Below, piece by piece: positions 18,205-27,481 of a DNA stretch of 64,000 nt. The stretch is taken from contig NZ_AUGZ01000018.1 of the NCBI RefSeq assembly GCF_000422925.1, forward strand, positions 53,344 to 117,343, given 5' to 3'. The notes below the pieces were generated by a model. It worked only from the letters and a program-made list of their open reading frames with translations, did no database searches and was not told the origin of the DNA. The stretch comes from Paludibacterium yongneupense DSM 18731. GTDB taxonomy: Bacteria > Pseudomonadota > Gammaproteobacteria > Burkholderiales > Chromobacteriaceae. A program made the translations under genes and the position numbers. Positions within the stretch are counted from its first letter, which is position 1, and every line of letters begins with the position of its first letter.

Positions 18205-19361
18205 TGCCACACTGCCTGCTTGCCGTCAACGCCGGATCCGCCACTCTCAAATTCCGCGCCTATCGGGCCGATGGCGAGACGCTGCTGCTCAGCGGCATGG
18301 TCGACCGTTTCGGTTCCCGCGACGAGGTTCTGCTGCTGCAGGACGCCAAGGGAGTGCGCCTGCTGGAAAAATCCCTTCCCGGCGGCAGCCGCGAGGAGGC
18401 CGTCGGCGCCATGCTCAACGCACTGGCCGACCACAAGGTGCATATCACCGCCGTCGCCCATCGGGTCGTGCACGGGGGTGCATCGCTCAGCGCCCCCGTG
18501 TATATCGACGATGACGTCCGCCATACGCTGGAAGGACTGATCGCGCTGGCCCCTCTGCACCAGCCGGTCAGCCTGTCCGTCATCGACGCCTTTACGTCGC
18601 TCGACCCCGGACTCAAGCAGATCGCCTGCTTCGATACCGCCTTCCACACCACGCAGCCACCGCTCGCACAGCGCTTCGGCATCGCCCGCCACTGGCACGA
18701 CGAGGGCGTGCGCCGCTACGGCTTCCACGGCCTGTCATTCGCATCCATCGTGCGGCGCTTCCCCGAGATCGGACTGTCCGACTCGCGCGTGGTGGTCTGC
18801 CACCTGGGTAGCGGGTCCAGCGCCTGCGCCATCGCCAACAGCCGTAGCGTGGCCGCGAGCACCGGTTTTTCCGCGGTCGACGGCCTGATGATGTCGACGC
18901 GTCCCGGCTCGCTCGATCCCGAGGTCCTGCTGTACTGGATGGAGCACGAAGGCATGGGGGTGCCCGAGGTCAGACGCGAGCTGTACAAGAATTCAGGTCT
19001 GCTCGGCGTCTCCGGCCTGTCGGCCGATGTCCGCGTGCTGCTGGCCAGCCAGACGGTGGAGGCGCGCGAAGCCGTCGATCTGTTCTGCTACCTGACCGCC
19101 CGCGAAGTCGCAAGCCTGGCCTGCGCCATGAAGGGAATGGACGCACTGGTGTTTACCGCCGGTATCGGCGAGCACTCGCCCGAGGTTCGGGCCCGCGTGG
19201 TGCAGCAGCTGTCGTGGCTGGGCTTCGAACTCGATCACGCCGCCAATCTGGCGCAGGCGCGCTGCATCACCACACCGGCATCCCGGCTCAAGGCCTTCCG
19301 CTTGCAAACCGACGAGGAAGGCGAAATGGCACGGTTGGCGAGCGCGCTGCTGCACGCCTGA
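18204..19361 (+). CDS. ackA: Acetate kinase
   Basis: 385 residues of the ASKHA fold. Seen: LLAVNAGSATLKFRAY at the N-terminus (phosphate loop), HRVVHGG, FDTAFHTTQPP (catalytic Asp), YGFHGLSFASI, CHLGSGSSACAI, DGLMMSTRPGSLDP and FTAGIGEHSPEVR near the C-terminus. It converts acetyl phosphate and ADP to acetate and ATP. The start overlaps the stop of the phosphotransacetylase gene. In this genome it could also use acetyl phosphate from the phosphoketolase at the far end of the window. Confidence 0.96.
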   Translation: MPHCLLAVNAGSATLKFRAYRADGETLLLSGMVDRFGSRDEVLLLQDAKGVRLLEKSLPGGSREEAVGAMLNALADHKVHITAVAHRVVHGGASLSAPVYIDDDVRHTLEGLIALAPLHQPVSLSVIDAFTSLDPGLKQIACFDTAFHTTQPPLAQRFGIARHWHDEGVRRYGFHGLSFASIVRRFPEIGLSDSRVVVCHLGSGSSACAIANSRSVAASTGFSAVDGLMMSTRPGSLDPEVLLYWMEHEGMGVPEVRRELYKNSGLLGVSGLSADVRVLLASQTVEAREAVDLFCYLTAREVASLACAMKGMDALVFTAGIGEHSPEVRARVVQQLSWLGFELDHAANLAQARCITTPASRLKAFRLQTDEEGEMARLASALLHA

Positions 19362-19368
19362 AACGACC

Positions 19369-19398
19369 GAGGGGCGGACGCTGATGCGCCCGCCCCTC
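19369..19398 (+). terminator. Hairpin after ackA
   Basis: GAGGGGCGG and CCGCCCCTC form a perfect 9-bp stem (19369-19377 with 19390-19398) with a 12-base loop, 8 bases after the ackA stop. No T tract follows, so it may need help from the next hairpin or act mainly as an mRNA 3' end block. Confidence 0.6.
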
Positions 19399-19401
19399 CG
19401 A

Positions 19402-19434
19402 TAACAAAAGGCCCCGCACGATGGCGAGGCCCTT
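19402..19434 (-). terminator. Rho-independent terminator of rpsT
   Basis: On the minus strand the arms AAGGGCCTCGC and GCGGGGCCTT pair over 10 positions with one bulged G and one G-T pair, and TTTTG follows. It lies about 25 bases past the rpsT stop. It faces the ackA hairpin, so the convergent pair may be insulated in both directions. Confidence 0.8.
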
Positions 19435-19459
19435 GTGTATTCTGTTGTCGCGTCAGCGA

Positions 19460-19726
19460 TCAGACCGCCATGGCCTTGATCTGAGCGGACAGACGGCTCT
19501 TGTGACGAGCGGCCTTGTTCTTGTGGAACACGCCCTTGTCGGCAATACGGTCGATAACTTTTACGGAAGCCTGGAATACGCCCTTGGCGGCAGCCTTGTC
19601 GCCGGCTTCAACAGCCTTGATGACTTTCTTCACTGCAGTACGGAACGCAGTGCGCAGGCTGGCGTTGTGCGCGCGTTGCATGAGAGCCTGGCGGGCACGC
19701 TTGCGAGCTTGTGCGCTATTAGCCAT
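19460..19726 (-). CDS. rpsT: 30S ribosomal protein S20
   Basis: 88 residues from the ATG at 19726, preceded by CAGGAGA. Basic, helical and with the family pattern [54 protein letters not shown]. It binds 16S rRNA in small-subunit assembly. It is divergent from murJ across a 200-base gap, an arrangement common in proteobacteria. Confidence 0.98.
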   Translation of the reverse strand: MANSAQARKRARQALMQRAHNASLRTAFRTAVKKVIKAVEAGDKAAAKGVFQASVKVIDRIADKGVFHKNKAARHKSRLSAQIKAMAV

Positions 19727-19927
19727 GAATCTATCTCCTGATGAGCGGAATCTGAAACCCGCGATTCTATGCCTTAACATCGCGTTTTGCAACAGAAATT
19801 CCGCCTTCATTATCAGGCGTTGCGAGGAAGGTCTTTCCCACGGCGGCAGGCGCGCGCGGATTACGTCTGGAGCGGCGGGGGGCAAGTCCGGTAGACTACC
19901 GCTCCAAGCGCATACCGACTGAAGACA

Positions 19928-21463
19928 ATGAATTTATTGAAGGCACTAGCCGCCGTCAGCAGCATGACCCTGGTCTCCCGGGTCCTCGGCTTCGCGCGCG
20001 ACGCCATCATCGCCCGCGTCTTCGGGGCCGGCATGGCGACGGACGCCTTCTTCATCGCGTTCAAGCTGCCCAACATGCTGCGCCGGATTTTTTCCGAAGG
20101 CGCTTTCTCGCAAGCCTTCGTCCCCGTGCTCGGCGAATACCGCCACACCCGCAGCGAGGCCGAAACGCGCGACTTCATCGCCCGCGTCGCCGGCATGCTG
20201 GGCCTGGTCCTCGCCCTCGTCACCGTCATCGGCATGCTGGCGGCGCCGGCCATCGTCTGGGTTTCGGCGCCCGGTTTTTACCGCACGCCCGGCAAGTTTC
20301 TGCTGACGGTTGAACTGCTGCGCATCACCTTTCCCTATGTCGCCTTCATCTCGCTGGCCTCGCTGGCCGGCAGCGTACTGAACTGCTGGAACCGCTTTTC
20401 GGTACCGGCGTTCACGCCGACCTTCCTCAACCTGAGTTTCATCGCCTTCGCGCTATGGCTGGCCCACGCCTTCCAGCCGCCGGTGATGGCACTCGCGTGG
20501 GCGGTATTCGTCGGCGGTCTGATCCAGTTGCTGTTCCAGCTCCCCTACCTGAAACGGATGGGCTTGCTGCCGCGGCCCCGCCTCGTCCTCGGCGATGCGG
20601 CGGTCCGCCGTGTGATACGGCAGATGGGGCCGGCGATTTTCGGCGTTTCCATCGCCCAGATCTCCCTGCTCATCAACTCGACTTTCGCGTCGTTCCTGCC
20701 GCAGGGCAGCGTATCGTGGATGTACTACGCCGACCGATTGATGGAGTTTCCCACCGGCGTGCTGGGCGTGGCGCTCGGCACCATACTGCTGCCCTCGCTG
20801 GCCAGACATGCCGCCCGCGACGCCCACGCGGACTTCAGCGCCCTGCTCGACTGGGGCATCCGCCTGTCCTTGCTGCTGGCGGTGCCGGCGACGGTCGGCC
20901 TCGGCCTGCTCGCACGTCCGTTGATCGCCACGCTCTTCATGTACGGCAAGTTCGGGCCGCTCGACGTAACGATGACGCAGCGCGCGCTGGTCGCCTACGC
21001 CATCGGACTGCTGGGGCTGATTCTGGTCAAGGTGCTGGCCCCCGGCTTCTACGCTCGCCAGGATATCCGCACGCCGGTGCGGATCGCGCTGTTTACCCTG
21101 GCGGTCACCCAGGGACTGAATCTGGTGTTTATATTTCCCTTGCAGCATGCCGGCCTCGCACTGTCGATCGGACTCGGCTCCTGCCTCAATGCGGCCTTGC
21201 TGCTGGCCATGTTGCGCAAGCGCGGCATCTACCGCCCGCAACCGGGCTGGCCCGCCTTCATGCTGCGCCTGATGCTGGCCATCGCCGTGATGGCACTGAC
21301 CCTGGCCGGCGCGCAACGCTGGCTGCCGATAGACTGGCATGCGCACGCATCGGTCCGCATCGCCGCCCTCGGCGGTCTGATCGCCGGCGGAGCCGCCAGC
21401 TACTTCGCCACCCTCTATCTTCTCGGCTTGCGTGCGCATCAATTCATGCGGCGCGAAGTCTGA
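19928..21463 (+). CDS. murJ: Lipid II flippase MurJ
   Basis: 511 residues and about 14 membrane spans (MATE/MOP fold). The N-terminus carries the MurJ signature ([42 protein letters not shown] split over the first 55 residues), including the Arg residues of the central cavity, and [13 protein letters not shown]. It moves lipid-linked peptidoglycan precursor to the outer face of the inner membrane. The queF gene follows 15 bases later and may share its transcript. Confidence 0.97.
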   Translation: MNLLKALAAVSSMTLVSRVLGFARDAIIARVFGAGMATDAFFIAFKLPNMLRRIFSEGAFSQAFVPVLGEYRHTRSEAETRDFIARVAGMLGLVLALVTVIGMLAAPAIVWVSAPGFYRTPGKFLLTVELLRITFPYVAFISLASLAGSVLNCWNRFSVPAFTPTFLNLSFIAFALWLAHAFQPPVMALAWAVFVGGLIQLLFQLPYLKRMGLLPRPRLVLGDAAVRRVIRQMGPAIFGVSIAQISLLINSTFASFLPQGSVSWMYYADRLMEFPTGVLGVALGTILLPSLARHAARDAHADFSALLDWGIRLSLLLAVPATVGLGLLARPLIATLFMYGKFGPLDVTMTQRALVAYAIGLLGLILVKVLAPGFYARQDIRTPVRIALFTLAVTQGLNLVFIFPLQHAGLALSIGLGSCLNAALLLAMLRKRGIYRPQPGWPAFMLRLMLAIAVMALTLAGAQRWLPIDWHAHASVRIAALGGLIAGGAASYFATLYLLGLRAHQFMRREV

Positions 21464-21478
21464 CCGGAAAGGATGACC

Positions 21479-22318
21479 ATGAATATCGAACAACGCCCCG
21501 AATTCTCGCCACTGGGCAAGAAAGTCGACTACCAGGACCACTACGATCCGTCGCTGCTGTTCCCTATCCCGCGCCAGGGCAAGCGCGCCGAAATCGGCGT
21601 CGACGACGCCGCGCTGCCGTTTCGCGGCGTCGACCTGTGGACCGGCTACGAATTGTCCTGGCTCAACGCGCGCGGCAAGCCGCAAATCGCCATCGCCACG
21701 TTCCGTATCCCGGCCGACTCGCCAAACCTGATCGAGTCGAAATCGTTCAAACTCTATCTGAACAGCTTCAACCAGACCCGGCTCGACAGCAGCGAAGCCC
21801 TGCAGTCGCAACTGTCCATGGACCTGACCCGCGCCACCGGCCGCCACGTCGCGGTCGAGTTGACCTTTCCGCGCGACTTCGCCTCCTGCCGGCTGCAGGA
21901 GCTCGAAGGCGACACGATAGACGAACTCGACATCGCCATCGACGACTATAGCCCGGACCCGTCGCGCCTGAGCGCCGACGCGACGCAGATGGTCAGCCAG
22001 ACCCTGTGCTCGGACCTGCTCAAATCGAACTGCCTGGTGACAGGGCAACCCGACTGGGGCAGCGTGACGATACGTTACCGCGGGCCGGCCATTGACCGCG
22101 AGGGGCTGCTGCGCTACCTGATAGGCTTTCGCCGGCACAACGAGTTTCACGAACAGTGCGTGGAGCGCATCTTTGTCGACATCCAGCGGCAATGCCAGCC
22201 GCTCGAGCTGACGGTTTATGCCCGCTACACCCGGCGCGGCGGCCTCGACATCAACCCCTGGCGCAGCAATGCCCCCGATGCGACCGTCCCCGGTAATATC
22301 CGCAACGCGCGTCAATAA
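21479..22318 (+). CDS. queF: NADPH-dependent 7-cyano-7-deazaguanine reductase (QueF, long form)
   Basis: 279 residues. The ATG at 21479 is favoured because GGAAAGG ends 6 bases before it; the ATG at 21473 lies too close. The protein is the two-domain (unimodular tandem) form of about 280 residues. It has [15 protein letters not shown] (substrate binding), catalytic C185 in [13 protein letters not shown], and [13 protein letters not shown]. It reduces preQ0 to preQ1 for queuosine in tRNA. No preQ1 riboswitch was seen before it, consistent with its position behind murJ. Confidence 0.96.
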   Translation: MNIEQRPEFSPLGKKVDYQDHYDPSLLFPIPRQGKRAEIGVDDAALPFRGVDLWTGYELSWLNARGKPQIAIATFRIPADSPNLIESKSFKLYLNSFNQTRLDSSEALQSQLSMDLTRATGRHVAVELTFPRDFASCRLQELEGDTIDELDIAIDDYSPDPSRLSADATQMVSQTLCSDLLKSNCLVTGQPDWGSVTIRYRGPAIDREGLLRYLIGFRRHNEFHEQCVERIFVDIQRQCQPLELTVYARYTRRGGLDINPWRSNAPDATVPGNIRNARQ

Positions 22319-22323
22319 AGCGG

Positions 22324-22347
22324 GCGGGCGACTTGCAAGTCGCCCGC
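22324..22347. terminator. 24-bp perfect palindrome after queF
   Basis: Arms GCGGGCGACTTG (22324-22335) and CAAGTCGCCCGC (22336-22347) are perfectly complementary with no spacer. It starts 5 bases after the queF stop and ends 47 bases before the next start. As RNA it would fold to a strong hairpin, but no T tract follows. A terminator-like or RNA-processing role is more likely than an operator, yet a DNA-binding site cannot be excluded. Confidence 0.55.
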
Positions 22348-22394
22348 GCCGCCTCCATCCTGTTCTTGCCCATCGTCGAAACAGGAGTCGCGCC

Positions 22395-23126
22395 GTGCAG
22401 GAACAGTTCTACCTCGACAGTTATCAAACCCGTCTCGAAACCCGCGTCCTGCGCCACGATGCGCAGGGACTGGTACTGGAAAACACCCTCTGCTACCCGC
22501 TGGGCGGCGGGCAGCCGGGCGACCGCGCACGGCTGCAGCTCGCCGACGGCAGCCACCTCGACGTGATCGACACCCGTCGCGACAAAGTCAGCCGCGACAT
22601 TCTCCATCTGCTTCCCCCCGACACCCGCATGCTCGCCCCCGGTACGGCAGTGACGCTGGAACTGGACTGGGAACGCCGCTATCGGCATATGCGCGTGCAC
22701 GGTGCGCTGCACCTTCTGTCGGCGGTCGTTCCGCATGGCGTCACAGGCGGCAATATCGGCGATGGTAGCGGACGGCTCGATTTTTCGCTGCCGGAAGGAA
22801 TCGAACTCGACCGCGGACAGATCGAGGGCGAACTGAACCGCCTGGTCGCCGAAGACAGGGTGTTTGCCATCAGCATGACCAGCGGCGAGAGACTCAGAAC
22901 GCAGCCGGATTTGATCAAGACCATGTCGGTGACCCCGCCGCTCGATCTGCCGGAAATACGCCTGGTCGCCATCGATGGCGTCGATCTGCAGCCGTGTGGC
23001 GGCACCCACGTGCGCGCGACCGGCGAAATCGGGGCGCTGACGGTCAGCAAGATCGAAAACAAGGGCGCGCGCAACAAGCGGGTGGTGATCGCCCTGCTCG
23101 AGCCGGAGACGATGCGGCCGGATTGA
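22395..23126 (+). CDS. Alanyl-tRNA editing protein (AlaX-like)
   Basis: 243 residues from the GTG at 22395, which has AGGAG 9 bases upstream; the longer open frame begins inside queF and is rejected. The AlaRS second additional domain is seen: LGGGQPGD, zinc ligands HGALH (about 100) and CGGTH (about 204), GGNIGDGSGRLDF. It removes Ser or Gly wrongly attached to tRNA-Ala. It resembles free-standing AlaX of the shorter kind with an N-terminal OB-like portion. It stands before the aryl-polyene genes but is not known to belong to that pathway. Confidence 0.9.
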   Translation: MQEQFYLDSYQTRLETRVLRHDAQGLVLENTLCYPLGGGQPGDRARLQLADGSHLDVIDTRRDKVSRDILHLLPPDTRMLAPGTAVTLELDWERRYRHMRVHGALHLLSAVVPHGVTGGNIGDGSGRLDFSLPEGIELDRGQIEGELNRLVAEDRVFAISMTSGERLRTQPDLIKTMSVTPPLDLPEIRLVAIDGVDLQPCGGTHVRATGEIGALTVSKIENKGARNKRVVIALLEPETMRPD

Positions 23127-23250
23127 CAAAGCGGCGCAGCCCGCAGCAAGATGAACCGCCTAGCTTTCCGATCCCGGGCAATGGGGAGGAGATCTGCCCG
23201 ATCGCGGGGCTTCCCCGGTCGCCGGGCGGCGACGCCACCGGAGCAGAACG

Positions 23251-24105
23251 ATGCACAAGCTGGCGGAGTTTCTCGCATTTGGCGGGATCGTGGTTGCGGC
23301 TTTGCTCCGGGTACCGGCCATCGCGCACCGCTGGCGAGCTTCCCGCTGCGGTCGCGCCGCGCGCACCGCGCACGAATGCCTGCGGCATTACCTGGGCTTG
23401 GCCCTGCTCGGCGGCATCTGCCTGGCGTGGCTGCCCTGCGCACTGCTGCTGGACCTGATCTTGCCGCGACGCCGGGGGGCTCCGCTCGGGCGTTTCGCCA
23501 TCATGAACGGCTTCCGCCTCTATCTGGCCCTGCTGACGGGCCTCGGTGCCGGTCGTTTCGACCTTTCCGCCCTCGACGCGCTGCGGGGCGCGCCTCCCCT
23601 GATCATCGCTCCCAACCATCCGAGCCTGCTCGACGCCGTGCTGATCGTTTCCCGCCTGCCCAATGTCGTCTGCATCATGAAAGCCGGTTTGATGCGCAAC
23701 CTGTTCCTCGGTGCAGGCGCCCGCCTGGCCGGGTATATTCCCAACGATTCCTTGCGCCTCATGATCGCGAGCGCCGCTGCCGCGCTCGCCGATGGCAGCC
23801 ATCTGCTGTTGTTTCCCGAAGGGACGCGCACGACGCAGCATCCGGTCAACGCCTTTCAGGGCAGCATCGCCCTGATCGCCAGGCGCGCAGGAGCCCCGGT
23901 GCAAACCGTATTCATAGAAGCCGACTCGGCCTTTCTGAGCAAAGGCTGGTCGCTGTTTCGCCCCGCCCCCCAGCCCATCCGTTACCGCATCCGCCTCGGC
24001 CGCCGTTTCGCCCACGACACCGACGCGCTGAATGCGCAGCTGGAAGCCTATTTCCGCGACGAACTGAGCCGCCCCCCTCCATTGTCACAGGTCCCTTCGC
24101 CATGA
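23251..24105 (+). CDS. Lysophospholipid/1-acylglycerol-phosphate acyltransferase family protein of the aryl-polyene locus
   Basis: 284 residues. Two hydrophobic segments (about 5-22 and 47-72) precede a PlsC-type domain with the catalytic NHPSLLD box (H123, D128) and the FPEGTRT box (about 185-191). GGAG lies 8 bases before the ATG. The stop overlaps the next start (ATGA), so it is co-translated with the glycosyltransferase. Acyltransferases of this type are regular members of APE loci, thought to attach fatty acids or the polyene to a lipid carrier at the inner membrane. Confidence 0.85.
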   Translation: MHKLAEFLAFGGIVVAALLRVPAIAHRWRASRCGRAARTAHECLRHYLGLALLGGICLAWLPCALLLDLILPRRRGAPLGRFAIMNGFRLYLALLTGLGAGRFDLSALDALRGAPPLIIAPNHPSLLDAVLIVSRLPNVVCIMKAGLMRNLFLGAGARLAGYIPNDSLRLMIASAAAALADGSHLLLFPEGTRTTQHPVNAFQGSIALIARRAGAPVQTVFIEADSAFLSKGWSLFRPAPQPIRYRIRLGRRFAHDTDALNAQLEAYFRDELSRPPPLSQVPSP

Positions 24106-24875
24106 ACGCCATGCAATGCCGTCATCTGGTACTGATCCCCAGTTACAATCCGGGTCCCCGGGTCTACGCCACCGTCGCCGACGCGCGCCGCCACTGGAAT
24201 GCGGTATGGGTGGTCATTGACGGCAGCGACGACGGCAGTCGCGAGGGGCTGCAGGCGATGGCGGCAGAAGACCCCGGGCTGACCGTGCTGGTCCTGCCCG
24301 CGAACCGGGGCAAGGGCGCCGCGGTGCTGGCCGGCATGGAGGCGGCCGCGCGCGCGGGTTTCACCCATATACTGACCATGGATGCCGACGGGCAGCACCC
24401 GGCGGCGGCGATTCCCGCCTTCATCGCCGCCTCGCGCGCCGCGCCGGACGCCATGATACTCGGGCGTCCGCTCTTCGACGCCAGCGCCCCGCGCCTGCGC
24501 GTCAACGGACGCAAGATTTCCAATACCCTGGCCCGGATCGAGACACTGTGGGCCGACATCGACGACTCGCTGTTCGGTTTTCGTGTCTACCCTGTCGCAG
24601 CACTGCTCGCCATCATGCAAAAGCGCCGCTGGATGCGGCGCTTCGATTTCGATCCGGAAGCCGTGGTCCGGCTCAGCTGGGCCGGCGTCGCGGCAATCAA
24701 TCTACCGGCCGCGGTCAGCTACTTCCGTCCGGAGCAGGGCGGCGTCTCCCACTTCCGCTACGGCCGCGACAACCTGCTGCTCACCGGCATGCACCTGCGA
24801 CTGCTGGCCGGCTTTCTGCTGCGGCTGCCCCGCCTGCTCTGGGGCCGCGTCACGACATCGCCACCTTCAGGATGA
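24102..24875 (+). CDS. Family 2 glycosyltransferase of the aryl-polyene locus
   Basis: 257 residues, GT-A fold. Opening LVLIPSYNPGPRV, the acidic VVIDGSDDGSREG loop, RGKGAAVLAGMEAA and the metal-binding DADGQHP (DXD-like) near residue 90 are clear; two weakly hydrophobic stretches at the end suggest membrane contact. It would add a sugar to the lipid part of the polyene. Its 3' end overlaps the convergent dehydratase gene by 26 bases. Confidence 0.88.
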   Translation: MNAMQCRHLVLIPSYNPGPRVYATVADARRHWNAVWVVIDGSDDGSREGLQAMAAEDPGLTVLVLPANRGKGAAVLAGMEAAARAGFTHILTMDADGQHPAAAIPAFIAASRAAPDAMILGRPLFDASAPRLRVNGRKISNTLARIETLWADIDDSLFGFRVYPVAALLAIMQKRRWMRRFDFDPEAVVRLSWAGVAAINLPAAVSYFRPEQGGVSHFRYGRDNLLLTGMHLRLLAGFLLRLPRLLWGRVTTSPPSG

Positions 24876-25287
24876 CAGCAGCCCGCCCCTCGACCAGCTT
24901 GCGTCCCGCCCCCTGCACGGCAAAATCGTACAACACCCGCCCACCGTCGCCCGACACATGCCATGCGCACACCTCGAGCTCCGTCGGCACGGTGTCGAGC
25001 CGCTCCACATGCAGCTCGACGCTGCGCACGCTGGCGAGGTAGCCGATCGCGGGCGCCTCCTCCTGCCCCGATACCAGCGCACCGTGCACGGCCATTGCCT
25101 GGGCCGCGTACTCGACGGCACAAACCGCCGCCAGCACGCCACCGGCCCGCAGCGGATTGTCGGGTGCATGATGGCTGTGCGCTTGGCAGCGAATGTGCTC
25201 CGGCCCCCACTCCAGCACCCGCTCGAGCAAGCACATGCTGCCCCGATGCGGAATGTGGCGCGCAATCCAGTCGCGATCCGGCATCAT
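24850..25287 (-). CDS. Hot-dog 3-hydroxyacyl-ACP dehydratase, ApeP-like
   Basis: 145 residues from the ATG at 25287, whose ATGA overlaps the chain-length-factor stop; an ATG at 25284 is the alternative. It has PHRGSMCLLERVLEW (active-site His region of FabA/FabZ-like folds) and HHAPDNPLRAGGVLAAVCAVEYAAQAMAVH (central helix). In APE systems the ApeP and ApeI dehydratases form a heterodimer; the ApeI-like partner is at 29183. Last gene of the - strand APE operon. Confidence 0.82.
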   Translation of the reverse strand: MMPDRDWIARHIPHRGSMCLLERVLEWGPEHIRCQAHSHHAPDNPLRAGGVLAAVCAVEYAAQAMAVHGALVSGQEEAPAIGYLASVRSVELHVERLDTVPTELEVCAWHVSGDGGRVLYDFAVQGAGRKLVEGRAAVILKVAMS

Positions 25288-26078
25288 ACCGTCTCCACCT
25301 CCAGCGCCAGGGTCTCGGGGGCGAGATAGTCGAGCACGACCCTTCCGCCGCCGCGCGCCAGACACTGCAGCAGCGGCAGCGCTCGCGCAGCAGGAATCGT
25401 CGTGCGCACCGCTTCGAGCGCGGCATCGGCGCAGCGGGTCGCCGCGAGTGACGAGCGCTGCAATCCAAGCGTCGCCAGGCTCCCAGGATGGCCCGCCGGC
25501 GTCAGCAGCAGGGCCACGCCAAAAATATCGGAGATCGGCCGGACCCGGTGCATCGGATCGGGGTAGGGGCCGTCGTAAGCGATCAGCAGACAGGGAGCCT
25601 TGCTGAAGGCGACCTGGACCATCGCGTCGAGCAAGCCGGCCCCGAAGCTCGCATCGGAAGCGCACAACACGGTCGACGCGGCGGTGGCGTGCGTGGCGAT
25701 ACTCCAGTAGCCGGCCGGCGCATTGACGACCGAGTTATGGAAGCGTGTCGGCGAAACCATCGAACCATCGTCGGCCAGGGTTTCGCATAGTGTGTGGCAG
25801 TTTTGGCCATCGCCGCCGGAAGAAGCAAACACGGATGCCAGATCGACCGGGGAGACGACGGCTTGCGCCACCGCCTCCATCCCGACGGCCAGGGCCAGGC
25901 GGACGATCCGGCTTGCCCTGCGCCTTTCATTGGCAGGCAGGCAGGCGAGTTCGGGACTCACGCTCGGCGGCAGGGCGCCGACGCTGTCGGCGGACAGCAG
26001 GGCACGCCCCTGCTCCCAATTGTTACAACCGGGCCCCAGCAAGCCAATGCCGGCGATGTGTGCGCTGAGAATAGTCAT
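25284..26078 (-). CDS. Beta-ketoacyl synthase-like chain-length factor, ApeC-like
   Basis: 264 residues, much shorter than a full ketosynthase. Where the nucleophile Cys of a ketosynthase should be, the sequence reads THATAASTVL, with no Cys, as in chain-length factors (Ketoacyl-synt_2 type). It should pair with the active ketosynthase just upstream to set polyene length. Both ends overlap neighbours by 4 bases (ATGA), which supports a stoichiometric complex. Confidence 0.82.
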   Translation of the reverse strand: MTILSAHIAGIGLLGPGCNNWEQGRALLSADSVGALPPSVSPELACLPANERRRASRIVRLALAVGMEAVAQAVVSPVDLASVFASSGGDGQNCHTLCETLADDGSMVSPTRFHNSVVNAPAGYWSIATHATAASTVLCASDASFGAGLLDAMVQVAFSKAPCLLIAYDGPYPDPMHRVRPISDIFGVALLLTPAGHPGSLATLGLQRSSLAATRCADAALEAVRTTIPAARALPLLQCLARGGGRVVLDYLAPETLALEVETV

Positions 26079-27289
26079 GTCCGCTCCCGCAGAGGCCGGC
26101 CGATCACCAGGCTGCAGTTGGTTCCGCCAAAACCGAAGGCATTGCTGAGTACGCGCGCGACCGGCCGTTCTTCGTTCTTCAGCCGGTAATCGAGATCCAG
26201 AGACGGGTCGGACCGGACAGTGTTGACGCCGCCAGGAATCAATCCGCTTGCCACGCAAAGCGCCGCGATCACCGCTTCGAGCGCACCGGCGGCGCCCAGC
26301 GTGTGCCCGCTGGCCCCCTTGGTCGAACTGCAGGGAGTCACGCGACCGAACAGACGACCGACCGCACAGCCTTCGGCCGCGTCGTTGCCGGGCGTCGCCG
26401 TACCGTGCAGATTGATATAGTCGATATCGGCCGTGCCGACGCCGGCAGAGAGCAGGGCCGCCTTCATCGCCCGCTCGGCGCCCAGGCCTTGCGGATGCGG
26501 CGACGACATATGGTAGGCATCGCTGGACTCGCCGGCGCCGAGCAGGAATACATAATCGGCATCCGACACGGTCGGCGCGCGTTCGAGCAGGACAAACGCG
26601 GCGGCTTCGCCGATGGAAATACCGTCGCGGTCCGCGTCGAAGGGGCGGCACGCACGCGGCGACACCAGTTGCAAGGAATTGAAGCCATACAAGGTGGTCA
26701 AGCACAGGGAATCGACGCCGCCGACGACGGCGGCATCGATCACGCCAGCCTCGATATAGCGTGCGGCGGCAGCAAACACTTTGGCACTGGACGAACAGGC
26801 GGTCGAAATCACATGCGCGGGGCCGGACACGTCGAGGTAGCGGCGGGTGAAATCGGCGACAGAGAAGAAATTATGCGTACCCGCATAACGGAAATCATCC
26901 GGCAGAGCCCCGCTGACAGGATCGCGATGGCGATAGGCCTGCTCGGTTTCGAACCCGCCGGAGGTACTGGTCCCCAGAAAGACGCCGATGCGGTCGCGTC
27001 CGAAGCGCCGCGCGGCCTCGCCAACGGCCACGGCGAATCCGTCCTGGCGCAGGCCCAGCTGCGCCAGCCTGTTATTGCGGCAGTCGAAGGCGGCCAGATC
27101 CGCGCGCAGGCGCTCGCAATCGATGGACGCGACTTGCCCGGTACAGGTTTCCAGCCCCACGGCATCGAACGTGCATGGGCGCAGGCCGCTGCCTTCGCCT
27201 TTGAGCATGGCAAGCATCGGCGCGAGCCCGCACCCCATGGCGCTGCTTGCGGTATAACTTGAAAATAACAGGGGGCTCACAATAAGCAT
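26075..27289 (-). CDS. Beta-ketoacyl-ACP synthase, ApeO-like
   Basis: 404 residues from the ATG at 27289. The full Cys-His-His triad is present: C165 (STACSSSA), H295 (HGTATPGND) and H329 (GHTLGAAG) with K324. Family: type II FabF-like condensing enzymes. In APE systems the ApeO/ApeC pair elongates the aryl starter with malonyl-ACP. First gene of the - strand operon, reading away from the ACP gene across a 220-base control region. Confidence 0.88.
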   Translation of the reverse strand: MLIVSPLLFSSYTASSAMGCGLAPMLAMLKGEGSGLRPCTFDAVGLETCTGQVASIDCERLRADLAAFDCRNNRLAQLGLRQDGFAVAVGEAARRFGRDRIGVFLGTSTSGGFETEQAYRHRDPVSGALPDDFRYAGTHNFFSVADFTRRYLDVSGPAHVISTACSSSAKVFAAAARYIEAGVIDAAVVGGVDSLCLTTLYGFNSLQLVSPRACRPFDADRDGISIGEAAAFVLLERAPTVSDADYVFLLGAGESSDAYHMSSPHPQGLGAERAMKAALLSAGVGTADIDYINLHGTATPGNDAAEGCAVGRLFGRVTPCSSTKGASGHTLGAAGALEAVIAALCVASGLIPGGVNTVRSDPSLDLDYRLKNEERPVARVLSNAFGFGGTNCSLVIGRPLRERT

Positions 27290-27414
27290 TCCGGACAATT
27301 GATCGGGTAATATGCCAGGTCAGGGCACAAGGTCGGCCAGCCATTTTAACAAAAACTCACACAATTGTTGCCGCGAACGCCATCTCTCGTGCTAGCCCGC
27401 ACGCAGCGCGCGCA

Positions 27415-27443
27415 TTGATTACGCATGTGTTCTAACATAAGAT
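27415..27443 (+). promoter_or_regulatory. Sigma70-type promoter of the ACP/APE operon
   Basis: TTGATT (27415-27420) and TAAGAT (27438-27443) are separated by exactly 17 bases in an AT-rich island. The predicted start near 27450 leaves a leader of about 60 bases holding the hairpin at 27465-27481. Confidence 0.65.
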
Positions 27444-27464
27444 ACAAGGTTTTAGCTACTCAAA

Positions 27465-27481
27465 CCCCTCCGACAGAGGGG
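27465..27481 (+). promoter_or_regulatory. Leader hairpin ahead of the ACP gene
   Basis: CCCCTC and GAGGGG form a perfect 6-bp GC-rich stem with loop CGACA, followed by GATTTT. It lies between the predicted transcription start and the ATG at 27510, where no good ribosome site is visible. It could be a weak attenuator or an mRNA-stability or protein-binding element. Confidence 0.5.

Noticed and set aside
21464..21478. preQ1 riboswitch for queF
   Set aside because: Only 15 bases separate murJ and queF, too short for any riboswitch aptamer.
20455..21951. 498-codon + strand frame across murJ and queF
   Set aside because: It is out of phase with both genuine proteins and has low-complexity Arg/Pro/Ala composition.
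25284..26078. Second active ketosynthase in the polyene locus
   Set aside because: The nucleophile Cys is missing (THATAAS) and the protein is about 140 residues too short.
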